From NCBI GenBank assembly GCA_037389465.1, contig JAZARR010000213.1, positions 5,994,974 through 6,058,973 of the forward strand: 64,000 nucleotides of DNA, in the 5' to 3' direction. Position numbers and translations under genes: made by a program. This stretch comes from Baylisascaris procyonis (Eukaryota; Nematoda; Chromadorea; Rhabditida; Ascarididae). The notes below the pieces were generated by a model. It had not been told where the DNA came from. It saw only the letters and a list, made by a program, of their open reading frames with translations, and ran no database searches. Shown here in pieces: positions 1-12,600 of the stretch (positions are counted from its first letter, which is position 1; each line of letters starts with the position of its first letter).

Positions 1-3000
1 TCTTTGGAAGTTTCATTGAAAGTTCACTGCATCCTCAGTTGAGATGCGCTTTTTTGCTACAATCGATGAGGTTTTCTCCCACCCTCCGTCTCTCTCACTT
101 TCATTGATCTTTGCCAGTGTATATTTACAGGTGTATTTGCACGTAAGCCTTTGTGAGTGCCTGTTGAGAAGTAGAGTGCATAAGCCGGTCGGTTTCCTTC
201 TTATTAACCTTATAAAGCTTTATCCGCTCATCTGCAACTTTGATGGTTTATTTGACATTCCACTCGTCATCTTCTCTATAAATAGATCGATGAATCCTTT
301 CAATAAATTCCACTCGTGCTGAATGAAATATTCAGGTAGGACGCTTTATATATCAAGACAAAAGTGGCACAAAGCAACTGAATTTTCATATGAAAGTCCG
401 AATACTCTTTAAGAAATGAAACATTCATGTATTCATAATTAAGAAGGAGGCAAGTGACTATATTAAAAAAAGTACAAAGTATAGGAAAAAGTCATTTCAA
501 AGTATAATGTTATTCGGATTGGACAACGAGGGCATTATCTTATTGAAGAATGACATTCGCAAAAAGTACGGCTGCAGTGATATTCTGCTACCTGTGATTT
601 GAATATTGCGAGTTTGCCATGGGTTAAATATGGTTCGGACGTCGGCTGAGACTGCAAAGATATGGGAGAGTTCTGCATCCGTTTTGCTCTTTTTTTTTTA
701 CTCCGTTTCCAGTGCTTCTTCGAAAAAAAACTATGTAGAACCATTTGTTTGTTCCATATTCGAGCCGGTCTAACTATCCTCCCATTTATTAATCAAAAAA
801 CCATCTAGAATTTCGCATTACGCCCTCATACAACACTGAATTATTTGAATGTTGATCGCCATCTTTTTCTATGCGTCTGTTGATTGTGGCGGGAACAAAC
901 GACATCATAAAAGGGCCGTATGGAGGTGTGTTAAATGTGTTAAATCGATTTGGGTATCGGCTCTCTAATCGAAGCGATAGCGTCCGATTGAGTAGTGAGA
1001 AAGCGGACTCAGTCTGAACTCGGAAACTTTTGAATATTAAGAAATACGAATATAGCCATGAAGATCGAGCCTCAAAAAGTTTATTGCTTATAACAGTGTA
1101 GGTGCAGTTGTATTTATTGAAAAGAGCTGCTTTTTATTTCGAATGCGGAAAATTCGATAGGCAGTTTTAGAGGACTCTGATAAAGTGAGGCTGAGTCAAG
1201 CTGGGAAACGAGCTGGCAGCGTAGAGCTATCTGTTTATCAGCGTATGATCTGGTGTCAGACCATCACTAGAGTGGAAAGTACCTTCTTTGCCGATTCAAT
1301 TCAACCGCTAAAAAGTTCTTTTTGTATCACTTCTGCTGGGTAATGTAGACTGCGGTTCCTTGTTTAGCACCGACGATATCGTTATACCTTTGTTCCCCCT
1401 TCCCCCACCTCCCATAAAAAACTTACCAAAGATTCAGAAAAGTTTTGCTTGTGTTGACGGTGCTGTTGCGGCGATTCGCAACGAGGGAAACTCCCTTACC
1501 TTTATCAGGTGTTCCTCTTATGCGAGACTATCTCGAAATTGTTTCCCCACAATGTGCTATGCTCGTACTCATTCATCAGACAAACGCATCAAAGTATTCG
1601 TGTAGGTGTTAATGTCTCGTTGAAACATTTATAAGTATTCCATTTATTATCTTTACAATAACAACTTTAATGATATAACACCTGAGCTTCTATATTAACT
1701 AATATAAAATAAGACGCTAGGGCATTTTTTTAGCACCAATGACCTCCGTTATAATCAGCCAAGTGAACGCGCTGACTCACTATGGAGTTGTCGTTCTCGT
1801 TCATTGCCATGCATCTCTCTTTTGTCTCTTTCTCTCCGTTCCTGATAGGAAGCGGACAACTGCTTATTTGAGTTAGGCACCTCAACCGTTTTATGAAACG
1901 AACGCTGGCATAGAATCGCAGAGGCAATCATACTTGGAAGTGATCCACGAATAGTATGAGAGAGGTGGCTTCAGGAGATGGGAAATTAACGTTTCGCACC
2001 TTTTACGTGAACATGCAAAGCAAGAAGCTGTAGCTGTTTCTACAGATGCGTAACACCTGATGTGGCATCACTGCATTGCAACACCAACGTAATATGCTTG
2101 TTGCTAGCAAAATTATTGATGCTTCGCAATTATGCCGATTCTATAAAGCTCTATGTTCATAACCCAAATTCATGGGTTGAGATAAAACATTGGCATTTTT
2201 TAGCCATTTTGTTTAGCGTGGCAAATTTGGTGTACGCTGACCCGACTCCGGTTGCGTCCGGAGTTGGGCTTAATCCGGATCAGCGAAAATCAAATGTGGG
2301 TGATCGAGCATATTCGACCAGGTAAAAATTCAAAATTTAAAACACTCTTCACAACTCTGCGCTAATATTGTGTACTATGAACGTGGCTTTAATGCTAACA
2401 GGTCAAAATGCGGTGGTATTTGCATAATGCGATCTATAGACCGCTTTCGCACGACGCAGCTTACAAGAAATTTATAATCCATGTAAGCAAAAATGCGAAT
2501 ATCAAAGAGAGGTTTGGAGGGTGTATTCCCACTTGAAACAACCTGCTTCTATCTTTCCATCTTAGTAGATTCATTTCTTGTCACAATTCCGCATATCAAC
2601 ACCAAAAGCCACTCACTACGATTCACGACCCTCGTCTTCCAATTGAACACATCGCCCGAGAGATGATCATGCCCATATCGGCTAACCGATTGCAATCACC
2701 TTCCAGTCCGGAGAGGATTCGATGTCGACTGCACGGCTGTGAAGTAGTGTGACGCATTTGGGAACCAAATGGCCCATCCCAGGCAGCATCTAACGGCTAA
2801 AGGGTATGAAACTGCCAGAAGGAATAACAAATGCACTTTTGCCAATTGCTGTTATGTGTTAAAGTATATTCCTTTTGCCCCAGGGGTAAACAGTTGTGCT
2901 AGTACGGTATAACCCGATGTAGTTTTAGCGAAGCATTTGAACTATTTTTAATGCGCGTCCTCAACAAGATGCAAAACGATGTAATTTTAGCGCGCACTAA

Positions 3001-3062
3001 TAAAAAACAGAATCAGCTTTAGCCAGGCAGAGATATGTTGATAGAGTTTTTGCGAACAAATG

Positions 3063-3099
3063 GGAAAGCGCGCCAGGTGTGCTGAAACGATATGCGCTT
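3063..3099. promoter_or_regulatory. two-part motif, copy 1 (possible regulatory site)
   Basis: GGAAAGCGCGCCAG (3063-3076) is followed after exactly 12 bases by GATATGCGCTT (3089-3099). The same two blocks with the same 12-base gap recur at 4504-4540, while the gap sequence differs. Conserved blocks around an unconserved spacer of fixed length suggest a paired protein-binding site or the relic of a small repeat. It lies about 3.9 kb before the first coding exon of the IRS gene. The function is inferred only. Confidence 0.35.
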
Positions 3100-4503
3100 T
3101 TTACTATCCGCCTAGCTATATCGAAGAGAAAATACTCACTGAAAATTCTCTGAGCGATTAATCAACATATAACTCCCCGAGATAACAATTCTTTTTGCTC
3201 ACGCGACTAGTTACGGAACAAATTTGCATATGTAAATTTCACTGTATATCTTTATGTTAACAAACACTGCGGATATGCAAATATACATCGGAAATACGCT
3301 TTCTTAGATTCAATTTCACGAATCATCTGCATACTGCCCTATATAAAAAAATGCATGATGTATTAGGTTTGCCGAATGGTTTTCACGCTGAAATGTAGTG
3401 CATGCAACAATTGCAATAATGCGGAGGTGCTTATGATACACCGTAGAAATGTCCTAAAGCTCTTAGTGACATCTGCTTGAATGTGATGGGATAATTTCTT
3501 CGAGTGGAACTTCCCAATGACGTCGATAGTGTTCCCAAAAGCATTGCTTTATTGTTGCGTAGTAGATTTATTGTTTTTATTCACATAAATTATGGGATAT
3601 AAATGGCTCGTGCTACATGTAGAAATGCTATCTATTATTGAACATGATTCAGGTCTGGAGAGAGAGAGCGATCGAATTTAAGTTCGAATTAGACTCCTTG
3701 CTGAATGTACTTGGGATAGGCAATGTAATTTATACAGTTAGCTAATCTAGCTACAAATCTATATTTACAATGAAATATTATATCTAAAATATGAGATTTA
3801 AAAATTAATAATAGAGAGAAAAATTGAAAAGAAGTGAAGGGATGAGATTGCATTTGCAGTATGAAGGTGCATTAATGTCGAGTTGAGTGATGCGTTGTTG
3901 GTGAAGTGTGTTTGATCTTTGAACGTTGAATTGCAAGTGCTTCGTCTTTGAATTCACGTTCCACTAACATTCGACTCACTGCAACGTTGCTTCCTAATTC
4001 TCCTGCTCACCATGTTCACCGCTTGTGGATTCATATATTGTTTTATGCATAAACGCGGTGAGGACAGCATCCACGGAATCAACTCATCACACCAGGTTCA
4101 TAATGTCTTTTTATATTGCATATAGCGATTATCCAATATCCGTGAAGAAATGATGGAAATTATGAAAACCTCTCCCATATCCCATCCCTTTCCCTCCTCC
4201 TCGCCCTCCTTGTCAACCCTTTCCACCTCTATCAACATTCACAAGCGTCCAAAAATATGCAGGTGAAAATTTCGCAGTCATCTGAAGAGGCTTTAATCTC
4301 ATTAGCATTTAGCTGCTTGCATGTGCTTTGATTTCTATACGATTTTGTAGATTTATATTCCCAAGGCATATATATTTATATGCTTAGGTGTCTATCGGTC
4401 CAGCAGCTTATGGAATTGTAGATATTTAATGAGTGGAAAACATTTGCTTGATACTTCAGCCGATCGCATTTTCTTTGGCAATGATCGGGTTTTGAAATAA
4501 TTT

Positions 4504-4540
4504 GGAAAGCGCGCCAGAGGAGATGGCAAGATATGCGCTT
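4504..4540. promoter_or_regulatory. two-part motif, copy 2
   Basis: This is the second copy of the motif at 3063-3099: a 14-mer (4504-4517), a 12-base spacer of different sequence, then an 11-mer (4530-4540). Sequence outside the blocks is not clearly alike, which argues against a simple duplicated segment. Confidence 0.35.
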
Positions 4541-6950
4541 CTGCATTCTGCTCATTTAGCTGGGCAGTTGCATAAATTTCGAGAAGTAATAAGTAAGCGA
4601 AACGATGCCACGTTTATTCGATTCGACCGTTCATATCGATAGGTCGGTTTTCTTGCAACTCCGATCGGTTAGAAATGCATTCATTGTTTTTTCTTCTTCT
4701 TCAAATGTCTGCAAGTTTTTTTCGGAAATGATTGATGAACACGTATCAGGGTATGGGGGGTCTCACTATAACGCACATTAAAGCCAGCAAAGTTTTCAAA
4801 TGTAACTTTACTGCTTCATGAATTAAAAAGTGCCATGCAGACAGACATATGCATTATCATACAACTATGACTTTCAAAAACAAGTTTATAAAGGTATACA
4901 AAAACGAATGTTCTTCTAAAAAATTGTATGAGTGGCGTGGTTAGTCAATAGGCAAGAAGATGCTTCTCACGGATTTTATCTATTTGTTCAATAAGTTTCA
5001 AAAATTTGGTTGCAAAGCTAAATGCGATGCAAAAGCTTTTATCCTGCCAGCTGTTGTGTTACTTACTATCTCTTCAAATGATGTGTTATTGACGAATTTT
5101 TTAATCCGAGATTTCGATTTATTTGTCATAAGGAAACTCTGGCCAGAAGATTGCTTTGAGAAGAGATTAGGAATTCATTTGATCGTGATTAAGAAGAAAG
5201 ACTCATCTGATCTCTTTTGTTACATTCAGTAGACCTTCTAAGTTTAAAATAATCCCTGTTGAGATGGGATTGTTTTTGTTTCAGAGAGTTTGATAAGGTA
5301 GCAATATTTTGCAACGTTTCAAATATGTGAAATGAGGTCATAATTCGAGTTTCAAGACGAAACGAGTGCTTATTAATGGGAGAGTGAGCTGTTTCATTGA
5401 GTCATTTTTCACCTATAAGTTTAGAGGATGAACCTTTATTGAATTATGGAAAGAGAGGGAATTTTAAATACTTTTTATGAGATGCAAATTCCGTATATAA
5501 GTTTGTTTTTCGAATGTATATAATAGGATTCGAACGAAGAAGGGGCAAGGTAGATGAGTGAAACATTATGAGAGGAATAGATGAAACGAGGGAGGGAAGT
5601 GTGCTAGTTTCAGGCCAACATCGTAAAGGAATGTTGTTGATGATTTAGACCAATCAGTATGATCTATTGAGTTGTTATGTGTGGTAATATTGATCTCATT
5701 GCATATATTTCATAACATTCTTGATTGATTTTATGAATGTTTCTAATAGCAATGTTCATTGATCGTTTTAAAGCTTTTTCGTTGATGTTTTATTGTTTAA
5801 AACCTTTGTGAAATTTGAATATTACTTTAAAAAAGATTCGAGCTTATTTCAAGAAATAAATCAAACTCGTTTCAAAAAATAATCCCGTGAAAGTGGAAGA
5901 AATAAGATGGAATGAAAGGTTTGGTGCACTATGTTAGAACTTGATATGTTTCCTTATGGAGAGGCATGTTCTCTTTATAGAACATTATTTTTGCAAAACA
6001 CTATCAATTTTTACATTTGCAAAACACATTCTCGCAACGTTATCTATATGAGCATGTACGTATAACCAGTAGTTTCATATTATAGAGATCACATCGTATA
6101 TCAATATTCGGCTTAACCTATCCACTGAAAAGAATTGCAGAGAACGATAACCAAAAGCTAGCTGATCGGATTTTCTTGTTAAACCCATAAAATACCAAAA
6201 AAATGCCTCATTTATGAAGATTTTTGTGTGAGCATTCGAAGCGTGATTGTTGCCGAGATTTTATTTTTTAGTGATTGATGACATATCGTTTATTGCTCTG
6301 CAATAAGTGTATATTGGGCTTATTCTTCAGGCATATTTCTCTTATATACCATAATGGTAACATGTCTGTCTGTGTGTATGTATGAATGTTTGTTTATTGC
6401 CGTTTTCTATTGTTTCAATATTTGATCCATTGAAAATAAGGCTATGAAATTCAATAGGCATAGTCCACACCACTGATTAATGACGTATTCGAACTTCGTC
6501 AAATTGGTCACTTTTGATTCATTCATATTTGTTGCTGATGTAAAAATTTGTTTGTCAATTTTGTTCCGATCATATGCGATGCGAGCAAAAATCGACTTCT
6601 CTTAGAATTAGTGATGTAATCGATGGGTTTCATATGACGGTGAATTATTTGGCATTTTATAATTTATTTTTTAATGTTTCCTCAACCGGTTGGTATGATT
6701 CGGTGCAACGTAAGAATACATATTTTTTAATTTCGATTTATTAAATATAATATTCTAGAATCGCTATATTATGAGATGCGTTGCTATTGCTACTTGCTTG
6801 CTATCAGTGAAGATATGTTGGGGGATTCGTCGAGGAATGCTGTTGCTGAGTGAAGTGCATTCGCATCATGTGGATCGATTCTCAATGGGAGCAAGGCGGG
6901 GCGCATTTGTACTTTATAATGGTCTATTTTTAGCAATATCGCTCATTTTC

Positions 6951-6971
6951 GTTTTGCAGGCTTACGCCTCG
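6951..6971 (+). promoter_or_regulatory. probable trans-splice acceptor and short 5' UTR of the IRS gene
   Basis: GTTTTGCAG ends at 6959, and the ATG that opens the PH-domain exon lies 12 bases downstream at 6972. An acceptor directly before a start codon, with no upstream exon that splices in frame, is the usual layout of an SL trans-spliced nematode gene. This placement decides the start codon chosen. An unseen upstream exon remains possible. Confidence 0.5.
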
Positions 6972-9659
6972 ATGGCGGGTGTAATCGAAACAAAATTGAA
7001 TGGTATCGCTAAAGCGGGTCTCGTCACTGGCGGGTTCTACCCTTTGGTACGCCACTTTCATGTTTATTTTCTATAGAAATTCTCATTCGTAATTTTTAAA
7101 AAGATTTTACAATATTTGCAATTTTCTTATTTCGCAGTATTTGTTTGCAATTCTACATTGTAGATTTAGTTAATACCCGAGAGTTCTTGAATACTTGACT
7201 AAGGATGAGAAGTAGATGAGAAGTAAAATGAAAACTTCCTAGATATATGAGATCCCTCTATCCGTCGGGTGCCTAGTTATCCTTCAGCTGTACAATTACT
7301 ATGGTAGTCTAAATGTTTGCAGAGCGAACTTAAGTGGATTGACATTCGTCAATACTGAGTGCTTATCGTATGCGTTAAGCTCATTGTTAATCAAAGATTG
7401 CTTACGTCGAAATGTTTTTAAAAAATGATTTTTTTCATCGCTTTTCTTGTACTGGCTACGTCAAGCTTTTTTTTTGCTTTTACTCCTTATTCATTCTCGA
7501 CCAATCGATTTATTAGCTGCTTTTGTTATTGCTTTTTTATCGAGTGGTCAAATGAAGGCATTTGAATTTCTTAAAACAATTTATTCCGGCTGACAAGGCA
7601 TAACTAGGAGATGCCTGAATTAAGTGGGAAAGGGGGCGGGACGTCATAGATCTTTGTAGATAATCGTGTTCGTGAAGATTTGAGGCCAGAGGAAAGTGGA
7701 TTCTTGGAGTCGACCTCCATCTTCCTCGCTCTTTGTTTTTCCCTCCCCCCCCCCCGCCACCACCCCAGTTCCCCTTTCTGTCTGCCCTCTTTTCGGAGTC
7801 TCACTTTAAACCATTTTTTCTACCTCGAGTGCTACCCTTTGTCATCATTTGATGTAACCTAATTTCGCATAGTATATAACTGATAAAAGTTTATATTGAT
7901 GACGTATTTAGAAATCGAAGAAAGTCTATTATGCGGTGCTAAAGGATCGAGTACTTGAATTGTACAAATCGGCAAAAGAAGAGAAAAATGGTAAAGAGCC
8001 GAAATACCTCTTTGATCTATCTACCGCATTCAACGTTCACATGCATGTAAGTATTATTCTGCACTAATATCAACATATTTTGTTGAACAATTGACTGATG
8101 ATGAATGACCCGTTCTCTGCATTTTTTCCTTTTTTTTTTGACTTTCTGATTTGATATTCTGTTTTGTTCGTCTATATTTGAGCATCAAAATTTATTTCTT
8201 TACTAAAAACAATTGTTGGAATTTCTTCACGATTTTTTCATTTCAGCTATCATTTTTGATATACATCATCATAGAGATATTCATAGTTGGGATAAAAGTT
8301 GTCGCTAGTTTTGTTCAGCGCCTCAAATTAAAATGAGGCCGATCGGCCAAACGGTTAAGGATCCCGTCGTTTAGGACATCGTGAAGTTTTTAAAAAAAAA
8401 AAAAATGGAGAAACAGCTTTTTTATTGTTGAGTTGAATGTGGTGGTTTATTCATCCCTTTGGGACCCAAACAACTTAAACTGCTATGTTTGTAATGATAT
8501 CTTGATTTACAAGATTCATATCCGTTCCATTTTTAATGTCAGACATCGTTTCTTATGACTTCGTTATCTCCGTCGAATCAAAATTTAAGAGAAATTATAA
8601 AATATATAATTGCCTACTTCTTGCTTCCCTTCTGAAAGTGGTCGTTGAAAGGCATATTCGTAAGTAGAATTGTGAACTCTCTTCCCCTCTCCCATTCCAT
8701 CTTTTAGCTAAACATGTTTTCATATCGGGCCGTCATATCACAAAAATTGAGGGTTTGTGATATGTTTTGAAAAATAAAAAATTCCCCGCCACTTTATATT
8801 GGATGTTATTGTATTAGCATTGCGGATACGCTATGTTCAGTTGTGAATATAACCTCTTTTGTGGTCTTTTCTTAAAAAGAGAGGGTTGGAGACTATTCCT
8901 CATCGTGGAAGTCAATTTATCTTTCAAAAGAAAGATTGTTCTTTATCTTTTGAAATATTCAGAAGCAAATAATTTTCAAAACGAAGTTTTTCACTCATTC
9001 GCGATAAAAATGATCAATTTCTTCATCCCTCTCAAGGTAAATATTGAAACTTTTTTTTTCACTTTGCAAAGAGCGAATCTTTTCTTCGATGATCAGTGAG
9101 TGGAGTTTTCGTTTAGCCGACAAGGGAAGCTGAAATTTATAAAGGTATTCCTGGAAGTTTCAATTTTTATAATTATGACTTTTAACATGTCAGTTTTTAA
9201 GATAAAACGAATGGATATTTCAAGTTTGAATGCCAGTATTTTAACAGCAGCCGAAATTCATCCGCCTTATTTTGGAGCTGATTTAAATATTCGGCGATGC
9301 TATCGAATGAGCAGCGACTTTTTTGAACTTTGACCGCTAAGATTGACTAATTTGTCTCTGAGGACAGTATACAATCAAAGTAATCCTTTCCGGTTACATT
9401 GTGGTGAGCAGAAGAACATTTCTAGGGGCGATGTATGATAGGCAATCGTTTTTATGTAGCAGTTGTTGCTGTCTTTTTTCAGTATGAGTGTACACTGAAA
9501 GAGTGCCTATCGGTGATGCTACCGGATGAAACGTTCTTCATGCGGCCTGATTCGGCGGAAACCGATTTAGACGATTGGTTCGCACAGCTGGTTGACAAAG
9601 CGCGTCAAGCGCGTGCTACTCTTTTGGGACGACCTGTCTTCAGGGAGGAATATTTTGAG
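6972..9659 (+). CDS. ist-1: IRS gene exons 1-3: PH domain
   Basis: Three exons (6972-7046, 7912-8046, 9483-9659), all joined in phase 0, encode about residues 1-129. After a short N-terminus come the first strands (KSKKVYYAVLKDRVLELYKS), a loop, YLFDLSTAFNVHMH and a C-terminal helix beginning DDWFAQLVDKARQAR with the conserved PH tryptophan. The order and spacing match the IRS1 PH domain, including the FNINK-like strand before the last sheet and the W-containing helix. PH domains of this family bring the protein to phosphoinositides at the plasma membrane. The exon ends with a GREE-like segment leading into the PTB. Confidence 0.88.
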
Positions 9660-12600
9660 GTTTTTTCCCTTGTTTCCTTTTTTATCGTTATTTTATCCTT
9701 CGTTTTTTGAAAAACTTGTTGTTTCTTAGATAACGATCAAATAGACACGTCGTATTGAATTGAATTCAAACCCCTCCCCCTTTTCTCGCCAGGTATTTGA
9801 TCGATAGTTGCTCGCATTCACCGAAAGAAATGATTTTATTTCTTAGCAGGTCAGAGCTCTCGTTTATGTTTATAATTTTCTCTTTTGAGATCTCTAAGGA
9901 AGTCGATCAAAATTTGTACTTTGAAGGTGGCATGGGATGTTGAAATGGTGAAGCTGCCAAAATTGCGAAAAAAATCGAAAAGTGATGAGAAGATGGAGGA
10001 TCTTGTCTCGAAGTATGATCATTTACTCGGCAAAAAAAGGTTGATCCTTTCTTCACTTTGATCATATCTTGCAAATTAATTTTTTTAATCATTTTCTTTT
10101 TTAACTTTTTATCAGCACTTAATAGACCTTTCAGTTCTTATAAATAAATGCATGAGAGAAACTATTGCTATTGAAGGTTGCTTGATTATATTGGTTGGTT
10201 CGATTGTGGAATTAAATCTGGATGGGGAGGAGAGGGGATCACTAGTATAATATGAAACATAATGTAGAAGGGGAGCTGAGTGTTGGTCGAGATGAAGTAA
10301 ATTTTCGGCTGAAGTATCGAACCATTCTTGGAATGATGGTCTAGCTGGGGAATGCCTCTTATAAATCCAAGAGGGAAAAATTCCTTTAATCGTCTCACCC
10401 TTTTGCATTAAATAACGAAGTTTCATACGAAGAATTTGAGTATAAAAGCTGTTAGTCATTCGTAATTAATGCTGTATGTATATGGCTTTAAGATTGTGTA
10501 TGTATCCACATAGTATGATGATCGTAAAACGAGGTGTAACGGCTTCTGAGAATGCTTTTCCACCACTGCGAAACGACGAATTCACCGAGTTTCCGGTAGG
10601 CATCTTCATGAATGTTCGCTCATTATCTGAGAACGCTGCTGTTAAGATAGTTGCGTTCAGAAGTTTATCATTCAATAAACGATTTTCATTGGCATATCGT
10701 CATCGTTAACAGTTTTGCTCTTATTTGGTGCTATTTATGTTAAGAAACCTTCCGTAACTTAGAGGGGGAATACAAAAAGTCTTACTTGCTAGACGGTCAC
10801 AAGTACTAAATGGAAGACTTCGAATGTTTAAAATGGCGACGGTAGCCGATTTGAGTTGAGTAATGCATAATTTTTTTATATAACATTTTTTGAGATGCTG
10901 TTGATCTCACGTTACACTTGCAATTTTGTTTTTCATTGATCTCTTTCCTTCCCATTTCCATTTGTTTTCTATTGCAAGGAGGACTGCATTCCTGTATTGT
11001 TTCATTCATATATACTCTTCTGTATCTCTCGTTAATAGCTTTTTTTCCGTGAGTAGTTTAGCTGAAAAAAAAAGAAGAATATAGGGATATGAGCGAAGTT
11101 TATACAAACAACGAATGTTGATTGTTTTTTGTTAATACTCGTGTGCACTGGAATCGTCGATGAGATCAGCTAAGGCATCAATTATTATAACTTTTTGTTA
11201 TTGTTTGCCGTTTGATGTCAATGATGAGCACTATGCAGTGATTTAATTACGAGCCTTATTTTAAGATTCGCAATTATTCGCGAATACCCAATTTCAAAGA
11301 TGGAAACGTTTTCCACTTATCAGTGCAATCATTCTTCTTAAGTTTTTTCCCTTCTTCTCTATTGGGTGCCTTTCTGAAGGTGTTTACGTCAGTTTTTATA
11401 TTATTTTTTCAGCCGAAACAGTTCGATGAGATGCAGTTTCTTTCTTGATGCTTGCTTTCTAGATATAATTGCTTGTTTCTGCTAACTACCATATAATAGC
11501 ACTGCTTGATGCTTGCTAGAATCAAAACCTTGTTAGTATATGATATTGCACCTTCGGCGTATGTTTAATAAATTCAATTCTGTTGACTGCGTCTTATAAT
11601 CTTCGGATCAAGGAAGCAGCTAAAAAAATGGAGCACTGCACAGAGTCCTAAAGAACAAGCCCATGCTGTTGTATTCCAATAGATTTTTTTCTTTTTATTT
11701 CTCCAATCAATACACATCCATTTTTTCCTATTGCCTGAAAAATCCAGGAAGGTGGTATCCTCCATCTCCCCTTTTTCTGACTTTCCCATCATTCACCAGA
11801 CACCAAACAAGAGGCATTAAGTTCCTTGTAAGTCGGTTTCAGTCTGTGATCTGATTTTATAGGGTTTATACCGTGAATGTTTGCGATATTTTATTGATAA
11901 ACAATTGGCATGATTACAGGTGAATGCAGTATCAAATTTCGGCAAGCAGGAGAAATATTTTTTCTTGCGTGTTGGACGATGTGCACCAACAGGTGCTGGT
12001 GAATTATGGCTGAGCACAGAAAGTGGAGAATGTGCAAGAAGTATCTACGAGAAGGTCAGCAAAATCTGCGAAAGAGAGAGCGAAAAGCGGAGATCACAAG
12101 GCAGCAGACTGTAAGATATAGATATTTTGATGCGTGATATATGATAGGTTGTGAGCTGTATTCATACATTCGAGCCAGGGGAAATAAAGAAGAAGTGATA
12201 TGTTGGCGTTGAAGATTTCGAAACGTTTTTTGCATATGATAAATTCTGCCGAAAAGTAATTAAATATATTTATAGTTTAAAATAAAATGAGAGTTCTAAG
12301 TGACGTTTGATGAAATTTGAAAAATTACATATTAAAATATTTTTTCATCACGTGGAAGGAATTTTTCTCCAATGAACATATGTATGATATTATATGAACA
12401 CAGAACTTCATAGGAAATTTATATCCGCTTGCAGAACCGCGGTATTGAGGGAACTATTAATGAACAATTAAGAACGCTATTGATGAAAATTTATCGATGC
12501 GTGGAATGAGTCATTAGATAGAAGAGGATAGGGGGGGGGGGATGGAATTGTTTGGATTTAGTTAATGGGTTTTTTGGAGCATTGAAAGTGAAGAGTTTAA

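Larger units (their letters stand above)
1..6959. other. upstream region of the IRS gene, no gene recognised
   Basis: I see no convincing coding exon here. Open frames are short and AT-rich with no recognisable motif. One stretch at about 2219-2321 reads open for about 33 codons after a TTTAG and ends at a CAG|GTAAAA donor, but it cannot splice in frame to the first IRS exon. It also holds a small hairpin (ACTCCGG, 6-base loop, CCGGAGT) near 2245. A two-part motif occurs twice (3063-3099 and 4504-4540) and is listed separately. The rest is probably promoter and intergenic DNA. Confidence 0.4.

Noticed and set aside
2062..2325. 87-codon + strand frame before the IRS gene
   Set aside because: Ends at a plausible donor but gives an early stop when spliced to the first IRS exon; AT-rich N-terminal half without motif.
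7739..7757. Poly-C run resembling a protein-coding GC-rich island
   Set aside because: Simple homopolymer within an intron; both strands show only low-complexity frames.
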